Part shown: piece after piece, positions 51,043 to 59,140 of the stretch
Layout of the letters: every line of letters starts with the position of its first letter
How positions within the stretch are numbered: the first letter of the stretch is position 1
Origin: Saccharibacillus kuerlensis DSM 22868
GTDB taxonomy: Bacteria; Bacillota; Bacilli; Paenibacillales; Paenibacillaceae
DNA: 64,000 bases
Assembly: GCF_000378145.1 (NCBI RefSeq)
Contig: NZ_KB899281.1
Span: 124,001 to 188,000, forward strand
Reading direction: 5' to 3'
Made by a program: the position numbers and the translations under genes
Notes under the pieces: generated by a model
The model's database searches: none
Seen by the model: only the letters and a program-made list of their open reading frames with translations
What the model was told of the DNA's origin: nothing

Positions 51043-52270
51043 AAACAGCATGGGAGATACAGGACAGGCAGACGGAGTACGGGAAGCCGGGATACAAAAT
51101 GCGCAGGAAGAAAGCGAGACTGCTTCTTGGCCGGGAACAAGACATCTGCCTGTGTTCGAACGCGCAGCCGCCTACGTATTGAAGCAGATCGATGCCGGGC
51201 TGGATACTTTTGGACCATGTGCCTATCCCGCTCCGTCCAGTATCGGCGGGGTCTATCCGGCTATTGCCAACTTTGAATGGACCTCAGGCTTCTGGACAGG
51301 AATGCTGTGGCTCGCTTATGAGTTGACCGGTGAAACGAAATACCGGCGCGCGGCAGAAAGTCAGCTTCCTGATTACCGGAACCGTCTGGACAACCGAATC
51401 GGTACAAACACTCACGATCTGGGTTTCTTGTACAGCCTCTCGGCGGTAAACGAATACCGAATAACGGGCAATCCCAAGGCTCGCGAAGCCGGCCTCATCG
51501 CGGCGGATCTTCTGGCTTCCCGGTATCTTCCCCAGGCAGGCATTATCCAGGCATGGGGCGATCTGAATGATCCGACGGAGCGCGGACGAATGATCATTGA
51601 CTGTCTGATGAACCTGCCGCTGCTGTACTGGGCGAGCAGTGAAACGGGAGATTCTCGCTATGCGGAATATGCGCGCAGTCACGTTGGGCAGTCGGCCCGT
51701 TATCTGGTTCGTCCAGATCGTACAACTTATCACACGTATTATATGGATGCAAACACGGGAGAGCCGAAATCCGGAACGACTCATCAAGGCTATGCTGACC
51801 ATTCATGTTGGGCACGCGGACAGGCATGGGGCATTTACGGATTTATGCTCAGCTATTTGTATACGGGCGATCCGGAGCTGACGGAAATCTCCAAGACGCT
51901 TGCCGCTTATTTTGCAGAGCGTACGCCGGCGGACGGTGTCGTTTATTGGGATCTGATATTTATGGTCGGTACGGAGCAGGAGAGGGACTCTTCGGCTTCT
52001 GCAGTCGCCGCCTGCGGACTGTTGGAATTGGCGCGCCAACTTCCTCCAACGGACAGCGACCGGCAAAACGCAGAGCGGCAGGCATTTGCCATTTTGACCG
52101 CGCTGGACGTTGGCTATACAACGCGCGACCTGCCAGAATCCAACGGCGTACTGAAGCATGCCGTATACAATAAACCGCGCGGCATTGGAATCGACGAATG
52201 TACGATTTGGGGAGATTATTATTACTTTGAAGCGCTGGTTCGGGTATTGAAGCCGGACTGGCGGCCTTAA
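51035..52270 (+). CDS. GH88 unsaturated glucuronyl hydrolase
   Basis: 411 aa. (alpha/alpha)6 barrel family that hydrolyses the 4,5-unsaturated uronic acid left by polysaccharide lyases, by hydration of the enol ether. Asp128 (NTHDLGFLYSLSAV) and Asp189 (MIIDCLMNLPLLYWAS) are 61 residues apart, exactly as the catalytic Asp88 and Asp149 of the Bacillus sp. GL1 enzyme that acts in xanthan and glycosaminoglycan breakdown. HQGYADHSCWARGQAWGIYGF is another family signature. I chose ATG 51035, with AGGGG eight bases upstream and an 8-base overlap with GH38; the frame is open to 50912. Last gene of the operon, followed by a perfect terminator. Confidence 0.94.
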   Translation: MSKNSMGDTGQADGVREAGIQNAQEESETASWPGTRHLPVFERAAAYVLKQIDAGLDTFGPCAYPAPSSIGGVYPAIANFEWTSGFWTGMLWLAYELTGETKYRRAAESQLPDYRNRLDNRIGTNTHDLGFLYSLSAVNEYRITGNPKAREAGLIAADLLASRYLPQAGIIQAWGDLNDPTERGRMIIDCLMNLPLLYWASSETGDSRYAEYARSHVGQSARYLVRPDRTTYHTYYMDANTGEPKSGTTHQGYADHSCWARGQAWGIYGFMLSYLYTGDPELTEISKTLAAYFAERTPADGVVYWDLIFMVGTEQERDSSASAVAACGLLELARQLPPTDSDRQNAERQAFAILTALDVGYTTRDLPESNGVLKHAVYNKPRGIGIDECTIWGDYYYFEALVRVLKPDWRP

Positions 52271-52296
52271 AGCGCTTCGAGTTGGCAGAACATCGC

Positions 52297-52340
52297 AAAA
52301 AGTCCACGATAAAGACTCAGGTCTTTGTCGTGGACTTTTT
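52297..52340. terminator. Terminator at the end of the acidic polysaccharide operon
   Basis: AAAAAGTCCACGA and TCGTGGACTTTTT form a perfect 13-bp stem with an inner AAAGAC/GTCTTT pairing. Also suitable for the convergent SDR gene. The following 200 bases to 52549 hold nothing I can support. Confidence 0.95.
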
Positions 52341-52549
52341 GTATAGGTGGACGATTAGGAGAACCGTTCGCTGGATATTTGAATCGAAGGATAAGTAGAG
52401 GAACTGACCAATCCTTCTCGACGGTTCTCAACCGAGATGGGCGACGTATCGGCTCTCATCGGCTGTACGATGGAAGTCCTGCACCATTTGCTCAAACGGC
52501 GAAGGGCCGGACTAAGGCTAGCTTGGAAATGAAGCGGAATATCGGATGC

Positions 52550-53353
52550 TCAGATTTTTTGCTCCCACACCTTCGCTTGATATTCCTTAACCTGCTTCTC
52601 CGAAGCTTCGGGCCAGACGGTCCGGAAGTTGTGCTTGTCCTGAGGAATAATCTCGACCATCTTGTCGATCATATCCTGCGGATCGAACTGCTGGGCCAGC
52701 ATTTTCTCGCCCTTTTTGACAATATCGGAACGTTTGGTAAAGTTCGTTTTTTCGTCATACCATTTTTCTTTTTCCTCAAACATCATATCGTTGAAGCCAG
52801 TCTTGTACGGTCCCGGGTTAATGGTCGCTACCTGGACGCCGTAGTCTTCAAGCTCCTGCTGCAGAGCCTGAGCGAGCGCTTCGAGAGCATGCTTGGAGGC
52901 GCAGTATGGTCCTAGGAAAGGAGTGACGCTCAGTCCGGCAATAGAGCTGGTGAATACGATTTTCCCTTTTTTCTTGGCAACAAATTTGCGTGCGGCAATC
53001 TGCGCAAGTTCGATTGAACTGAAGAAATTCGTTTCGAATACCTGACGGACGTTGTCTACCGGTACTTCCGCGAACGGTCCGGTATGGCCAATAGCCGCGT
53101 TGTTTACGAAAATATCGAAATCGTGCTCAGCCACCTGTGCCCGGTCAAGCGGGTTGTTGACGTCCAGCTTGAACACTTCGATATCCAATCCTTCGGATTT
53201 GGCATATTCGCGGAACTCCGGAACCTGCGAAATCGTCTCGACAGTGGCAATGACCCGGTGACCGGCACGTGCAAGTCCGATCGCGGTTCCTTTACCGAGT
53301 CCGCTGCCTGCACCTGTAATGAAGATCGTCTTCTTGCTCGAAAAAATAGCCAT
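52550..53353 (-). CDS. SDR-family short-chain dehydrogenase/reductase
   Basis: 267 aa. Classical SDR: cofactor loop TGAGSGLGKGTAIGLARAG at about residues 13-31, NNAAIG near 85, catalytic SSIAGLSVTPFLGPYCASKHALEAL with Ser, Tyr and Lys, and NPGPYKTGF. NAD(P)-dependent oxidoreductase of unknown substrate. AGGAGG lies about eight bases before the ATG. Single gene, convergent with the polysaccharide operon and divergent from the SOS operon. Confidence 0.92.
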   Translation of the reverse strand: MAIFSSKKTIFITGAGSGLGKGTAIGLARAGHRVIATVETISQVPEFREYAKSEGLDIEVFKLDVNNPLDRAQVAEHDFDIFVNNAAIGHTGPFAEVPVDNVRQVFETNFFSSIELAQIAARKFVAKKKGKIVFTSSIAGLSVTPFLGPYCASKHALEALAQALQQELEDYGVQVATINPGPYKTGFNDMMFEEKEKWYDEKTNFTKRSDIVKKGEKMLAQQFDPQDMIDKMVEIIPQDKHNFRTVWPEASEKQVKEYQAKVWEQKI

Positions 53354-53481
53354 GCTGCATTCCTCCTCAGCTTGATTTGATCCAATCCAATCATTAAAAA
53401 CCTAAGTCAATTCGTTTTACCCCACTCCTGCGGAAATTAATCAAAAGGGTGGGGAGGTCAGAGAAAAGAAGAAAAACCCGT

Positions 53482-53509
53482 TTACAGAACGTATGTTCCG
53501 TGTATAATA
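53482..53509 (+). promoter_or_regulatory. LexA-controlled promoter of the UvrX operon
   Basis: TTTACA (53482-53487) and TATAAT (53504-53509) with a 16-base spacer that contains GAACGTATGTTC (53488-53499), a perfect GAAC-N4-GTTC LexA box, 33 bases before the polymerase ATG. Confidence 0.88.
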
Positions 53510-53542
53510 CGAGTAGAAAGTAAACCGGGGAGGCGAAGACTG

Positions 53543-54790
53543 ATGCCGGTGACGACACGCATTGTCATGCTGGTCGATATGGAAAGTTTCTACGCGGGAG
53601 TCGAGAAAGCAAGGCGGCCGGACGTTCGGGAGCAGCCTCTTGCGGTAGCGGGTGACCCTTCCATTCCGTCGAGTGCTGTACTTGCTGCCTGTCCTATTGC
53701 CAAAAGGCATGGAATCCGGACAGGCGAACGCCTGAGTTCGGCGCTTGCAAAATGTCCCCAGTTGATCGCGGTTCGTCCGCGTATGGGAGAGTATATCGAA
53801 ATTTCAGCTCAAATCGCGGGAATTCTCGAGGCCTACACGGATCTGGTCGAACCCTACTCAATCGACGAAATGTTCGCGGATTTTACGGGTTCGCTGCATC
53901 TGTACGGTGGTTCCGAGGAAGAATTGGCCAGACTTATTCAAGCCCGTATCGCGGTTGAAACCGGTGTTCGGGCGAGGTTTGGAATCGGGGCCAACAAGGT
54001 ACGGGCCAAGCTTGCCTGCGATCTGGTGGCAAAGAAGACGGAGAGCGGTATTTTTCATTTACATAGACAGGAAGATTGGGAATATCGGATCTGGCCGGAG
54101 CCGATCCGCCGCATGTGGGGCGTTGGCTCTCGGATGGAACGTAATCTTCATGCGCTGCGCATTTTGACAATCGGAGAGCTGGCACGCATGCCGCTGGGCA
54201 AGCTGCAGGCGCGCTGGGGTGTAAACGGAGAAGTGTTGTGGCGGGTGGCCAACGGAATCGACGATTCGCCGGTTTCTCCTTGGGCAGCGAGAGAGCAGAA
54301 AGAAGTTGGAACGACCATTACACTGCCAAGGCCTTACGCACAGCGGATTGAAATCGAAGCAGTACTGCTCGATCTGTGCACGGAAATCGGACGCCGGGTC
54401 CGCAGGATGCGAATGATGGGAGATATTCTCACCGTCGGAGCCGGCGGCGAAGGCGGTTATCGCAAAAGCACCGGTTTCCATCGCCGGACCAGGCTGGACG
54501 ATCCCAGCGATATTACGGCGGAGCTGTACGAAGTCTCACGCAGAATCTTTCATGAAGGCTGGGACGGTTCACCGGTCAAACGGATCAGCCTGTCGCTGTC
54601 CGGCTTGTGCGCAGCGGAGGTATACCAGCCTTCGCTTTTCGAGAATCGTGAACGGAACAGGGCAATCGATCGGGCGATGGACGAGATCAAAGACCGTTTC
54701 GGCGAGACGGCAATCGTAAGAGGCAGTTCATTTACGGATGCAGGTCGCGCGAGAGATCGGGCGGAGAAGATTGGAGGTCATTATAAATGA
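53543..54790 (+). CDS. uvrX: Y-family DNA polymerase, UvrX/YqjW type
   Basis: 415 aa, the same size as B. subtilis UvrX (YqjW). Catalytic metal residues are in MLVDMESFYAG (Asp12) and YSIDEMF (Asp108, Glu109). A helix-hairpin-helix region and the little-finger domain follow. It carries out error-prone synthesis across DNA lesions. Its promoter overlaps a perfect LexA box. GGGGAGG lies about ten bases before the ATG. The stop overlaps the YolD-like ATG (ATGA at 54787), so the two are translated together, as in Bacillus yqjX-yqjW-type pairs but with the polymerase first. Confidence 0.93.
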   Translation: MPVTTRIVMLVDMESFYAGVEKARRPDVREQPLAVAGDPSIPSSAVLAACPIAKRHGIRTGERLSSALAKCPQLIAVRPRMGEYIEISAQIAGILEAYTDLVEPYSIDEMFADFTGSLHLYGGSEEELARLIQARIAVETGVRARFGIGANKVRAKLACDLVAKKTESGIFHLHRQEDWEYRIWPEPIRRMWGVGSRMERNLHALRILTIGELARMPLGKLQARWGVNGEVLWRVANGIDDSPVSPWAAREQKEVGTTITLPRPYAQRIEIEAVLLDLCTEIGRRVRRMRMMGDILTVGAGGEGGYRKSTGFHRRTRLDDPSDITAELYEVSRRIFHEGWDGSPVKRISLSLSGLCAAEVYQPSLFENRERNRAIDRAMDEIKDRFGETAIVRGSSFTDAGRARDRAEKIGGHYK

Positions 54791-55131
54791 CGAAGAAACT
54801 GGAAGGCAACGGGTTGTGGGAATCAAGCCGTATGATCCTGCCGGAGTATAGAAAACGAATTTTACAGGCTTCTACAGAGAGGGATCGTAGAAAGAAAGCA
54901 ATATTGCATGAGGACGAATTGGAAACGATAGCTGAAGCGGTTAGACGCTCGTTGGCTCTGCAATTGACTGTGCGTCTGGAATTGTATGGAGAGTACGGAA
55001 GCGAGTGGACAGAAGGCATTGTGACCGATGTCAGCCCTTTGCAGGGTATGCTGAAGCTGGAGAACGAATCGGGCCGGCATCGTATCGCTTATCCGGAGAT
55101 CGTTGGCGCACAGCTGATAACGGAAGTGTGA
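54787..55131 (+). CDS. YolD-like protein
   Basis: 114 aa. The N-terminal KLEGNGLWESSRMILPEYRKRI matches the YolD family (R.mmLpEh), with the C-terminal beta part (YGEYGSEWTEGIVTDVSPLQGMLKLENESGRHRIAYPEIVGAQLI). YolD-like proteins accompany Y-family polymerases in Bacillales and are thought to act like UmuD as partners. GGAGG lies eight bases before the ATG; coupled to the polymerase by a 4-base overlap. Confidence 0.9.
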   Translation: MTKKLEGNGLWESSRMILPEYRKRILQASTERDRRKKAILHEDELETIAEAVRRSLALQLTVRLELYGEYGSEWTEGIVTDVSPLQGMLKLENESGRHRIAYPEIVGAQLITEV

Positions 55132-55182
55132 ACGGGGCCAGGTCTTCCCGAACAGCGACGTATACCAAAAGGAGTCCTATTC

Positions 55183-55590
55183 ATGAGAGTGACAGAAGAA
55201 GATCTGGCCTTGATTCGAATCGTACTTGAGCTCCCTTACCTGATTAAGGTGCTTGATACAGACATGAAAGCAATTGAGGGATCTTCTCTGCGTACGCGAA
55301 GCGCTCTGCTGCTGCAGTTAGAACGTCTGCGTGAAGAAGCGCAGCGTGAGATTCGCCAGATGCGCCACGTTCTTCGCCTGCGCGGCATCCAAATCGTCAA
55401 GCAGACGATGCTGGAAGATCGTCTCTGCGCTGAATATATCTGCCGGGGACATCACGACCGAATGCTGCTGATGTGGAGCCGGATCAGGATCGATGTAGAG
55501 GAGATGACAACAGCCTGTCTGGATATCAAATCGCCCGGAAGTTTTGGAAAACCTGCTCAAACAGCCGGTTTTCCGCCAAAGCAGAAGTAA
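55183..55590 (+). CDS. Unknown third protein of the SOS operon
   Basis: 135 aa, helical, with a basic central region (residues about 45-75: LRTRSALLLQLERLREEAQREIRQMRHVLRLRGIQIV in part) and two cysteines near residue 85-90. I do not recognise the family. AAAAGGAG lies seven bases before the ATG, 51 bases after the YolD-like stop, with no terminator in between, so it should be induced with the polymerase. It could be an additional polymerase accessory or a regulator; nothing in the sequence decides this. Confidence 0.7.
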   Translation: MRVTEEDLALIRIVLELPYLIKVLDTDMKAIEGSSLRTRSALLLQLERLREEAQREIRQMRHVLRLRGIQIVKQTMLEDRLCAEYICRGHHDRMLLMWSRIRIDVEEMTTACLDIKSPGSFGKPAQTAGFPPKQK

Positions 55591-55689
55591 AGAGCCAAGC
55601 ATCGAACGCTATAGGTTTCCCTGCCGTATTCCTTTCCTGTCGGGAACGCCGCTATAATGGAATATAAAAAGGCGACGGGGGAGAGCGGT

Positions 55690-56709
55690 ATGACAGGCAA
55701 AACGGAAGCATCCGAATATGAAGCGCTTCGGCATACAGTCCGACAATATTGGCCGGACTTTTCGGGAACGCTTAAATCAGGAGCGAAAGGATGGAACAAT
55801 ACGACGCGATTTGTCGATTATGGCGGGAAACGCTTCGTACTTAGGGTATACGAGACGCATCGCGATCCGGAAAAAATCCGCTTTGAGCATGAAGTGCTGC
55901 TGCGTCTGGCAGAAGAGCAGTTGTCTTTCCAGACACCGGTTCCATGGCTTACCGCAGCAGGAGAAACAATCGTGAAGCTGGAAGATGGAAGCGGGCGTTA
56001 CGGATGCTTGTTTGCTTATATTGAAGGCAGAAGGCCGGATGACGAGGATCAGCGTCCGCTTACTTCTTTTGGAGAAGCGGCGGGTGAACTGTCAGCGGTA
56101 CTGGCGGGTATTCGTACGACACTCCAGCCGGCGTACCGTCCTTATTATGAACTGGGCGAAGCTTATCCGTTATGTGACCCCGACCGGGTATCTGCTTTTT
56201 GTGCGCAGCCTCCTACCGAGCTGGCCGAGGTGGCTTCTTCGCTGCGTCTGCTGTCGGAGAGCTACAGCGATATTTTGCGGGAATTGGAACATCTGAGAAA
56301 CCTTCCGCATCAGCTTGTACATGGCGATCTTAATGCATCAAATCTGTTGGTAAGCGAAGAAGATCCGAGTCGGGCCTGTGCACTGCTCGATTTTGAATTT
56401 TGTACGTATGATATTCGAGCCATGGAGGCGGCGGTTATTCTGTCAGGACTTCCCCAAGGCGAAGAAGCAATTTCGAGATTTATGGAAGGGTTCCGTATTC
56501 GGGCCGCGCTGCAGCCGGAGGAGATTGAAGCGATTCCACTGCTGATGCGGCTGCGCAAGGTGGATGTTTTTCTGCATTTCCTTACCCGCTACCTGGAGAA
56601 CACGGACGGGCCGAACGTGTTGGAAGAACAGTCACGTCTGCTGTCCACAGATCTGAAAAACATGAGAGACGGCGAAACAAAAATTAAGCTTCTTTTGTCA
56701 GATATTTAA
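55690..56709 (+). CDS. Aminoglycoside phosphotransferase-family kinase
   Basis: 339 aa. Protein-kinase-like APH fold: N-lobe FVDYGGKRFVLRVYETHRDPEKIRFEHEVLLRL with the ATP-binding Lys and Glu, Brenner's motif HQLVHGDLNASNLLV (catalytic Asp), and ALLDFEF (DFG-like metal Asp). Close in look to type II homoserine kinases and other small-molecule kinases of paenibacilli. A TATAAT at 55653-55658 suggests its own promoter, and ATG 55690 with GGGGGAG upstream is therefore preferred over ATG 55657, which lies inside that hexamer region. Substrate unknown; antibiotic resistance is not implied. Confidence 0.82.
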   Translation: MTGKTEASEYEALRHTVRQYWPDFSGTLKSGAKGWNNTTRFVDYGGKRFVLRVYETHRDPEKIRFEHEVLLRLAEEQLSFQTPVPWLTAAGETIVKLEDGSGRYGCLFAYIEGRRPDDEDQRPLTSFGEAAGELSAVLAGIRTTLQPAYRPYYELGEAYPLCDPDRVSAFCAQPPTELAEVASSLRLLSESYSDILRELEHLRNLPHQLVHGDLNASNLLVSEEDPSRACALLDFEFCTYDIRAMEAAVILSGLPQGEEAISRFMEGFRIRAALQPEEIEAIPLLMRLRKVDVFLHFLTRYLENTDGPNVLEEQSRLLSTDLKNMRDGETKIKLLLSDI

Positions 56710-56723
56710 GCCAATTGAGAATG

Positions 56724-56767
56724 AGGGAACCGAAAGCCATGCGGTCATGCTTGTCGGTTCCCTTTTG
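56724..56767 (+). terminator. Terminator after the phosphotransferase gene
   Basis: AGGGAACCGA (56724-56733) and TCGGTTCCCT (56754-56763) form a perfect 10-bp stem, then TTTTG. Confidence 0.88.
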
Positions 56768-56818
56768 TTTTGGGCTTTTCTTGCTTTCTAACAAAAGAAA
56801 TCTTTTTTAGGAATCTAG

Positions 56819-56847
56819 TTGATTATCATTCTCAATTAAGATATATT
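56819..56847 (+). promoter_or_regulatory. Promoter with Fur box upstream of the MarR gene
   Basis: TTGATT (56819-56824) and TATATT (56842-56847) are 17 bases apart. TGATTATCATTCTCA (56820-56834) matches the Bacillus 7-1-7 Fur box TGATAAT-N-ATTATCA with two mismatches and covers the -35. Iron-dependent repression is predicted. Confidence 0.7.
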
Positions 56848-56908
56848 GGTCATATCGGAAGTGTGATTTTAAGTTTTTCATTCTATCTATCGGCGAGGAG
56901 TGAAGGTT

Positions 56909-57433
56909 ATGGGAACGAACGTTTACCGTCAACAACCAGCACCGGCGGAACTGTACGAGCAAATTCTCGACTTCCTGCACCGGTACGAAAATCATAGACA
57001 AACAGAGCCTTCAAGGCTTCGAGCCATGATCCGAAACGAGGAAACGGGCAGTCGGGTCGGCAATCTTACGGTAGTTAATGCCATTCAATGCATTGGGCGG
57101 CACGAACCGATTAACGGAACGACAATCGCGGAGAAGATCGGCCTATCTCGTGCAGGCGTAACCAAGATCGGCACGCGTCTAGTACGTGAAGGGCTGGTCA
57201 AGCGAGAGCGAATGCGGCATAACCGCAAAGAAATTTATTATCGGCTAACACCGGCAGGACGGGATGTGTTTGAGACGCATCGGCTGCTGCATGAACACGA
57301 GGAAGAGCGCTTCCGCACATTCCTCGGCGCTTACAGCGGTGAACAGCTTGCTTTTGTCGGCGAATTTCTGCGTCATGCCGGAGCCGAATTCGAACGTCAG
57401 CATCCAATTGCAGAAATGGAGCACGCCAGATAA
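56909..57433 (+). CDS. MarR-family transcriptional regulator
   Basis: 174 aa. Winged helix at about residues 50-120 (LTVVNAIQCIGRHEPINGTTIAEKIGLSRAGVTKIGTRLVREGLVKRERMRHNRKEIYYRLTPAGRD), flanked by dimerisation helices. ATG at 56909 has GAGGAG eight bases upstream; a GTG three codons earlier overlaps that site. The promoter carries a Fur box, so its level should rise when iron is scarce. In paenibacilli such regulators often sit beside siderophore or iron-uptake genes; here none is adjacent and the next genes are DUF2243 and CtaG-type membrane proteins after a terminator. Confidence 0.88.
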   Translation: MGTNVYRQQPAPAELYEQILDFLHRYENHRQTEPSRLRAMIRNEETGSRVGNLTVVNAIQCIGRHEPINGTTIAEKIGLSRAGVTKIGTRLVREGLVKRERMRHNRKEIYYRLTPAGRDVFETHRLLHEHEEERFRTFLGAYSGEQLAFVGEFLRHAGAEFERQHPIAEMEHAR

Positions 57434-57537
57434 ACAGAATCAGTTTGTCCGCTGCTGATTGTCTCTCGTCTTCTTCATCGATTACATACGGATAAAAGCA
57501 GCAAGAGAAGGAGAAGTAGGCCAAAGCCATGGAGCAG

Positions 57538-57579
57538 GCCGCTGTGCAGGACGGAGACGTCTCTGCACAGCGGCTTTTT
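57538..57579 (+). terminator. Terminator after the MarR gene
   Basis: GCCGCTGTGCAG (57538-57549) and CTGCACAGCGGC (57563-57574) form a perfect 12-bp stem followed by five T. Confidence 0.93.
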
Positions 57580-57657
57580 GATGAGATAAATTCGAAATGC
57601 GCTGAATCGGGTATACATAGTTGAGATTCCCAAGTAAAGGAAAAAGGAGGCGAAACC

Positions 57658-58161
57658 ATGACGGAACGTTCAACTTCTGCCGGAAAAGAGCAGGGGAACG
57701 GCGATTCACGAAGTCTGTGGTCGGGGGTTCTGTTCGGAATCGGCTCTATGGCGTTCGTCGATGAAGTCATTTTTCATCAGCTGCTGCATTGGCATCATTT
57801 TTACGATTTATCGACGACCGGGATCGGTCTGCTCTCCGATGGCCTGCTGCATGCATTCAGTTGGTTCGCTACGGTAGGCTCGCTGTTCATGCTGGCCGAT
57901 CTGCGCCGGAAACGCCGGCTGTATGTTCCCCGCTGGGTAGGAGGAGCCCTAACCGGAGCAGGATTTTTTCAACTCTATGACGGCATTGTCCATCATAAAT
58001 GGATGGGGATTCATCAAGTGCGCTACGGTGTCGATCTGACCGTCTACGATTGGAGCTGGAATATCGCCGGTGCCATTCTGCTGTTGGCAGGAATTGCTCT
58101 GACGATCCGTACGGGCAGAGCGAATTCGGATTCGCGAGTGGAAGGTTCTTCCCATGAATAA
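57658..58161 (+). CDS. DUF2243 membrane protein
   Basis: 167 aa with four membrane helices. N-terminal WSGVLFGIGSMAFVDEVIFHQLLHWHHFYDLS is the DUF2243 signature, with conserved His and Asp residues in the first helices that could bind metal or haem. Function unknown. AAAAGGAGG lies six bases before the ATG. It overlaps the CtaG-type gene by 8 bases, a pair I expect to work together in the membrane. Confidence 0.9.
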   Translation: MTERSTSAGKEQGNGDSRSLWSGVLFGIGSMAFVDEVIFHQLLHWHHFYDLSTTGIGLLSDGLLHAFSWFATVGSLFMLADLRRKRRLYVPRWVGGALTGAGFFQLYDGIVHHKWMGIHQVRYGVDLTVYDWSWNIAGAILLLAGIALTIRTGRANSDSRVEGSSHE

Positions 58162-59062
58162 TCTGATCATAGCGGCAGCGGCTCATAATCTGCATCATCA
58201 TGGCGACGGCATTTCTTCGACTGAGGCGGTGCAGCCGCTGTCCGCCGGACTGATCGACTATATGCCGGTTTTCTTCATAAGTATTCCGCTTATAGCTGTA
58301 TATCTGACTGCGGCCGTGCTGACCGGACGCCGCTACAGACGCTGGTCTCTGCTGCGTTCGCTGCTGTGGTGTACCGGAGTGACAGTATCGGCTTCCGCTA
58401 TCACGGGCCCGTTGGCCCAAGCGGCACATGCAAGCTTTACCGCTCATATGCTCGGCCATCTTCTTCTTGGTATGCTGGGACCGCTGCTAATTGCTCTATC
58501 CGCACCTATTACGCTGCTGCTGCGCTCTCTGCCACGCAGAGGAGCCAGATTTCTGTCGGCGCTGCTGCGAAGCCAGGCATTGGCTTTTCTGTCGAATCCG
58601 GTGACTGCGTCTCTGCTGAACGTTGGCGGTCTCTGGATATTGTATACAACCGGATTGTACACAGTTATGCATCATTCGACGGCACTGCACATACTTGTTC
58701 ATTTTCACGTATTTGCCGCAGGCTATTTGTTCACCATTTCCGTTCTTCCGGTAGATCCCGCCCCTCATCGGACAAGTTTTGGCTTCCGGGCAGGCGTGAT
58801 GATTGCGGCCTTTGCCGCACACGGAATCTTGAGTAAGTATCTGTATGCCAATCCGCCGATCGGTACAGCCAGCGAAGATGCTCGTATAGGCGCTCAATTG
58901 ATGTATTATGGAGGAGACGGTGTCGATCTGCTGCTGATCATTCTGTTCTGTTACCGCTGGTACAGGCAGGGTGGACGTCAATCGGATAAGCAGGTTTCCG
59001 ACAATAATGAGGAAAGATCGGGCGGTATCCGTTCGAACACAGGCAAAAAAGGGTATACATAG
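58154..59062 (+). CDS. CtaG-type cytochrome c oxidase assembly protein
   Basis: 302 aa, seven predicted membrane helices, matching the caa3_CtaG family: HMLGHLLLGMLGPLLIALSAPITLLLRSLP, MHHSTALHILVHFHVFAAGYLFTISVLPVDP, DVRIGAQLMYYGGDGVDLLLI-like end. The His-rich helices could bind copper. In B. subtilis CtaG is needed for cytochrome caa3; here the gene is away from cta structural genes and translationally coupled to DUF2243, so it may serve another copper-dependent process. GGAAGG lies eight bases before the ATG. Confidence 0.9.
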   Translation: MNNLIIAAAAHNLHHHGDGISSTEAVQPLSAGLIDYMPVFFISIPLIAVYLTAAVLTGRRYRRWSLLRSLLWCTGVTVSASAITGPLAQAAHASFTAHMLGHLLLGMLGPLLIALSAPITLLLRSLPRRGARFLSALLRSQALAFLSNPVTASLLNVGGLWILYTTGLYTVMHHSTALHILVHFHVFAAGYLFTISVLPVDPAPHRTSFGFRAGVMIAAFAAHGILSKYLYANPPIGTASEDARIGAQLMYYGGDGVDLLLIILFCYRWYRQGGRQSDKQVSDNNEERSGGIRSNTGKKGYT

Positions 59063-59140
59063 GGCGTATAGGCAAGTTACGCGGCCCGCCTCTAAAGAGA
59101 CATCGAGCCGCCCATACCGAATCAGAAAGGATGAGAAAAA

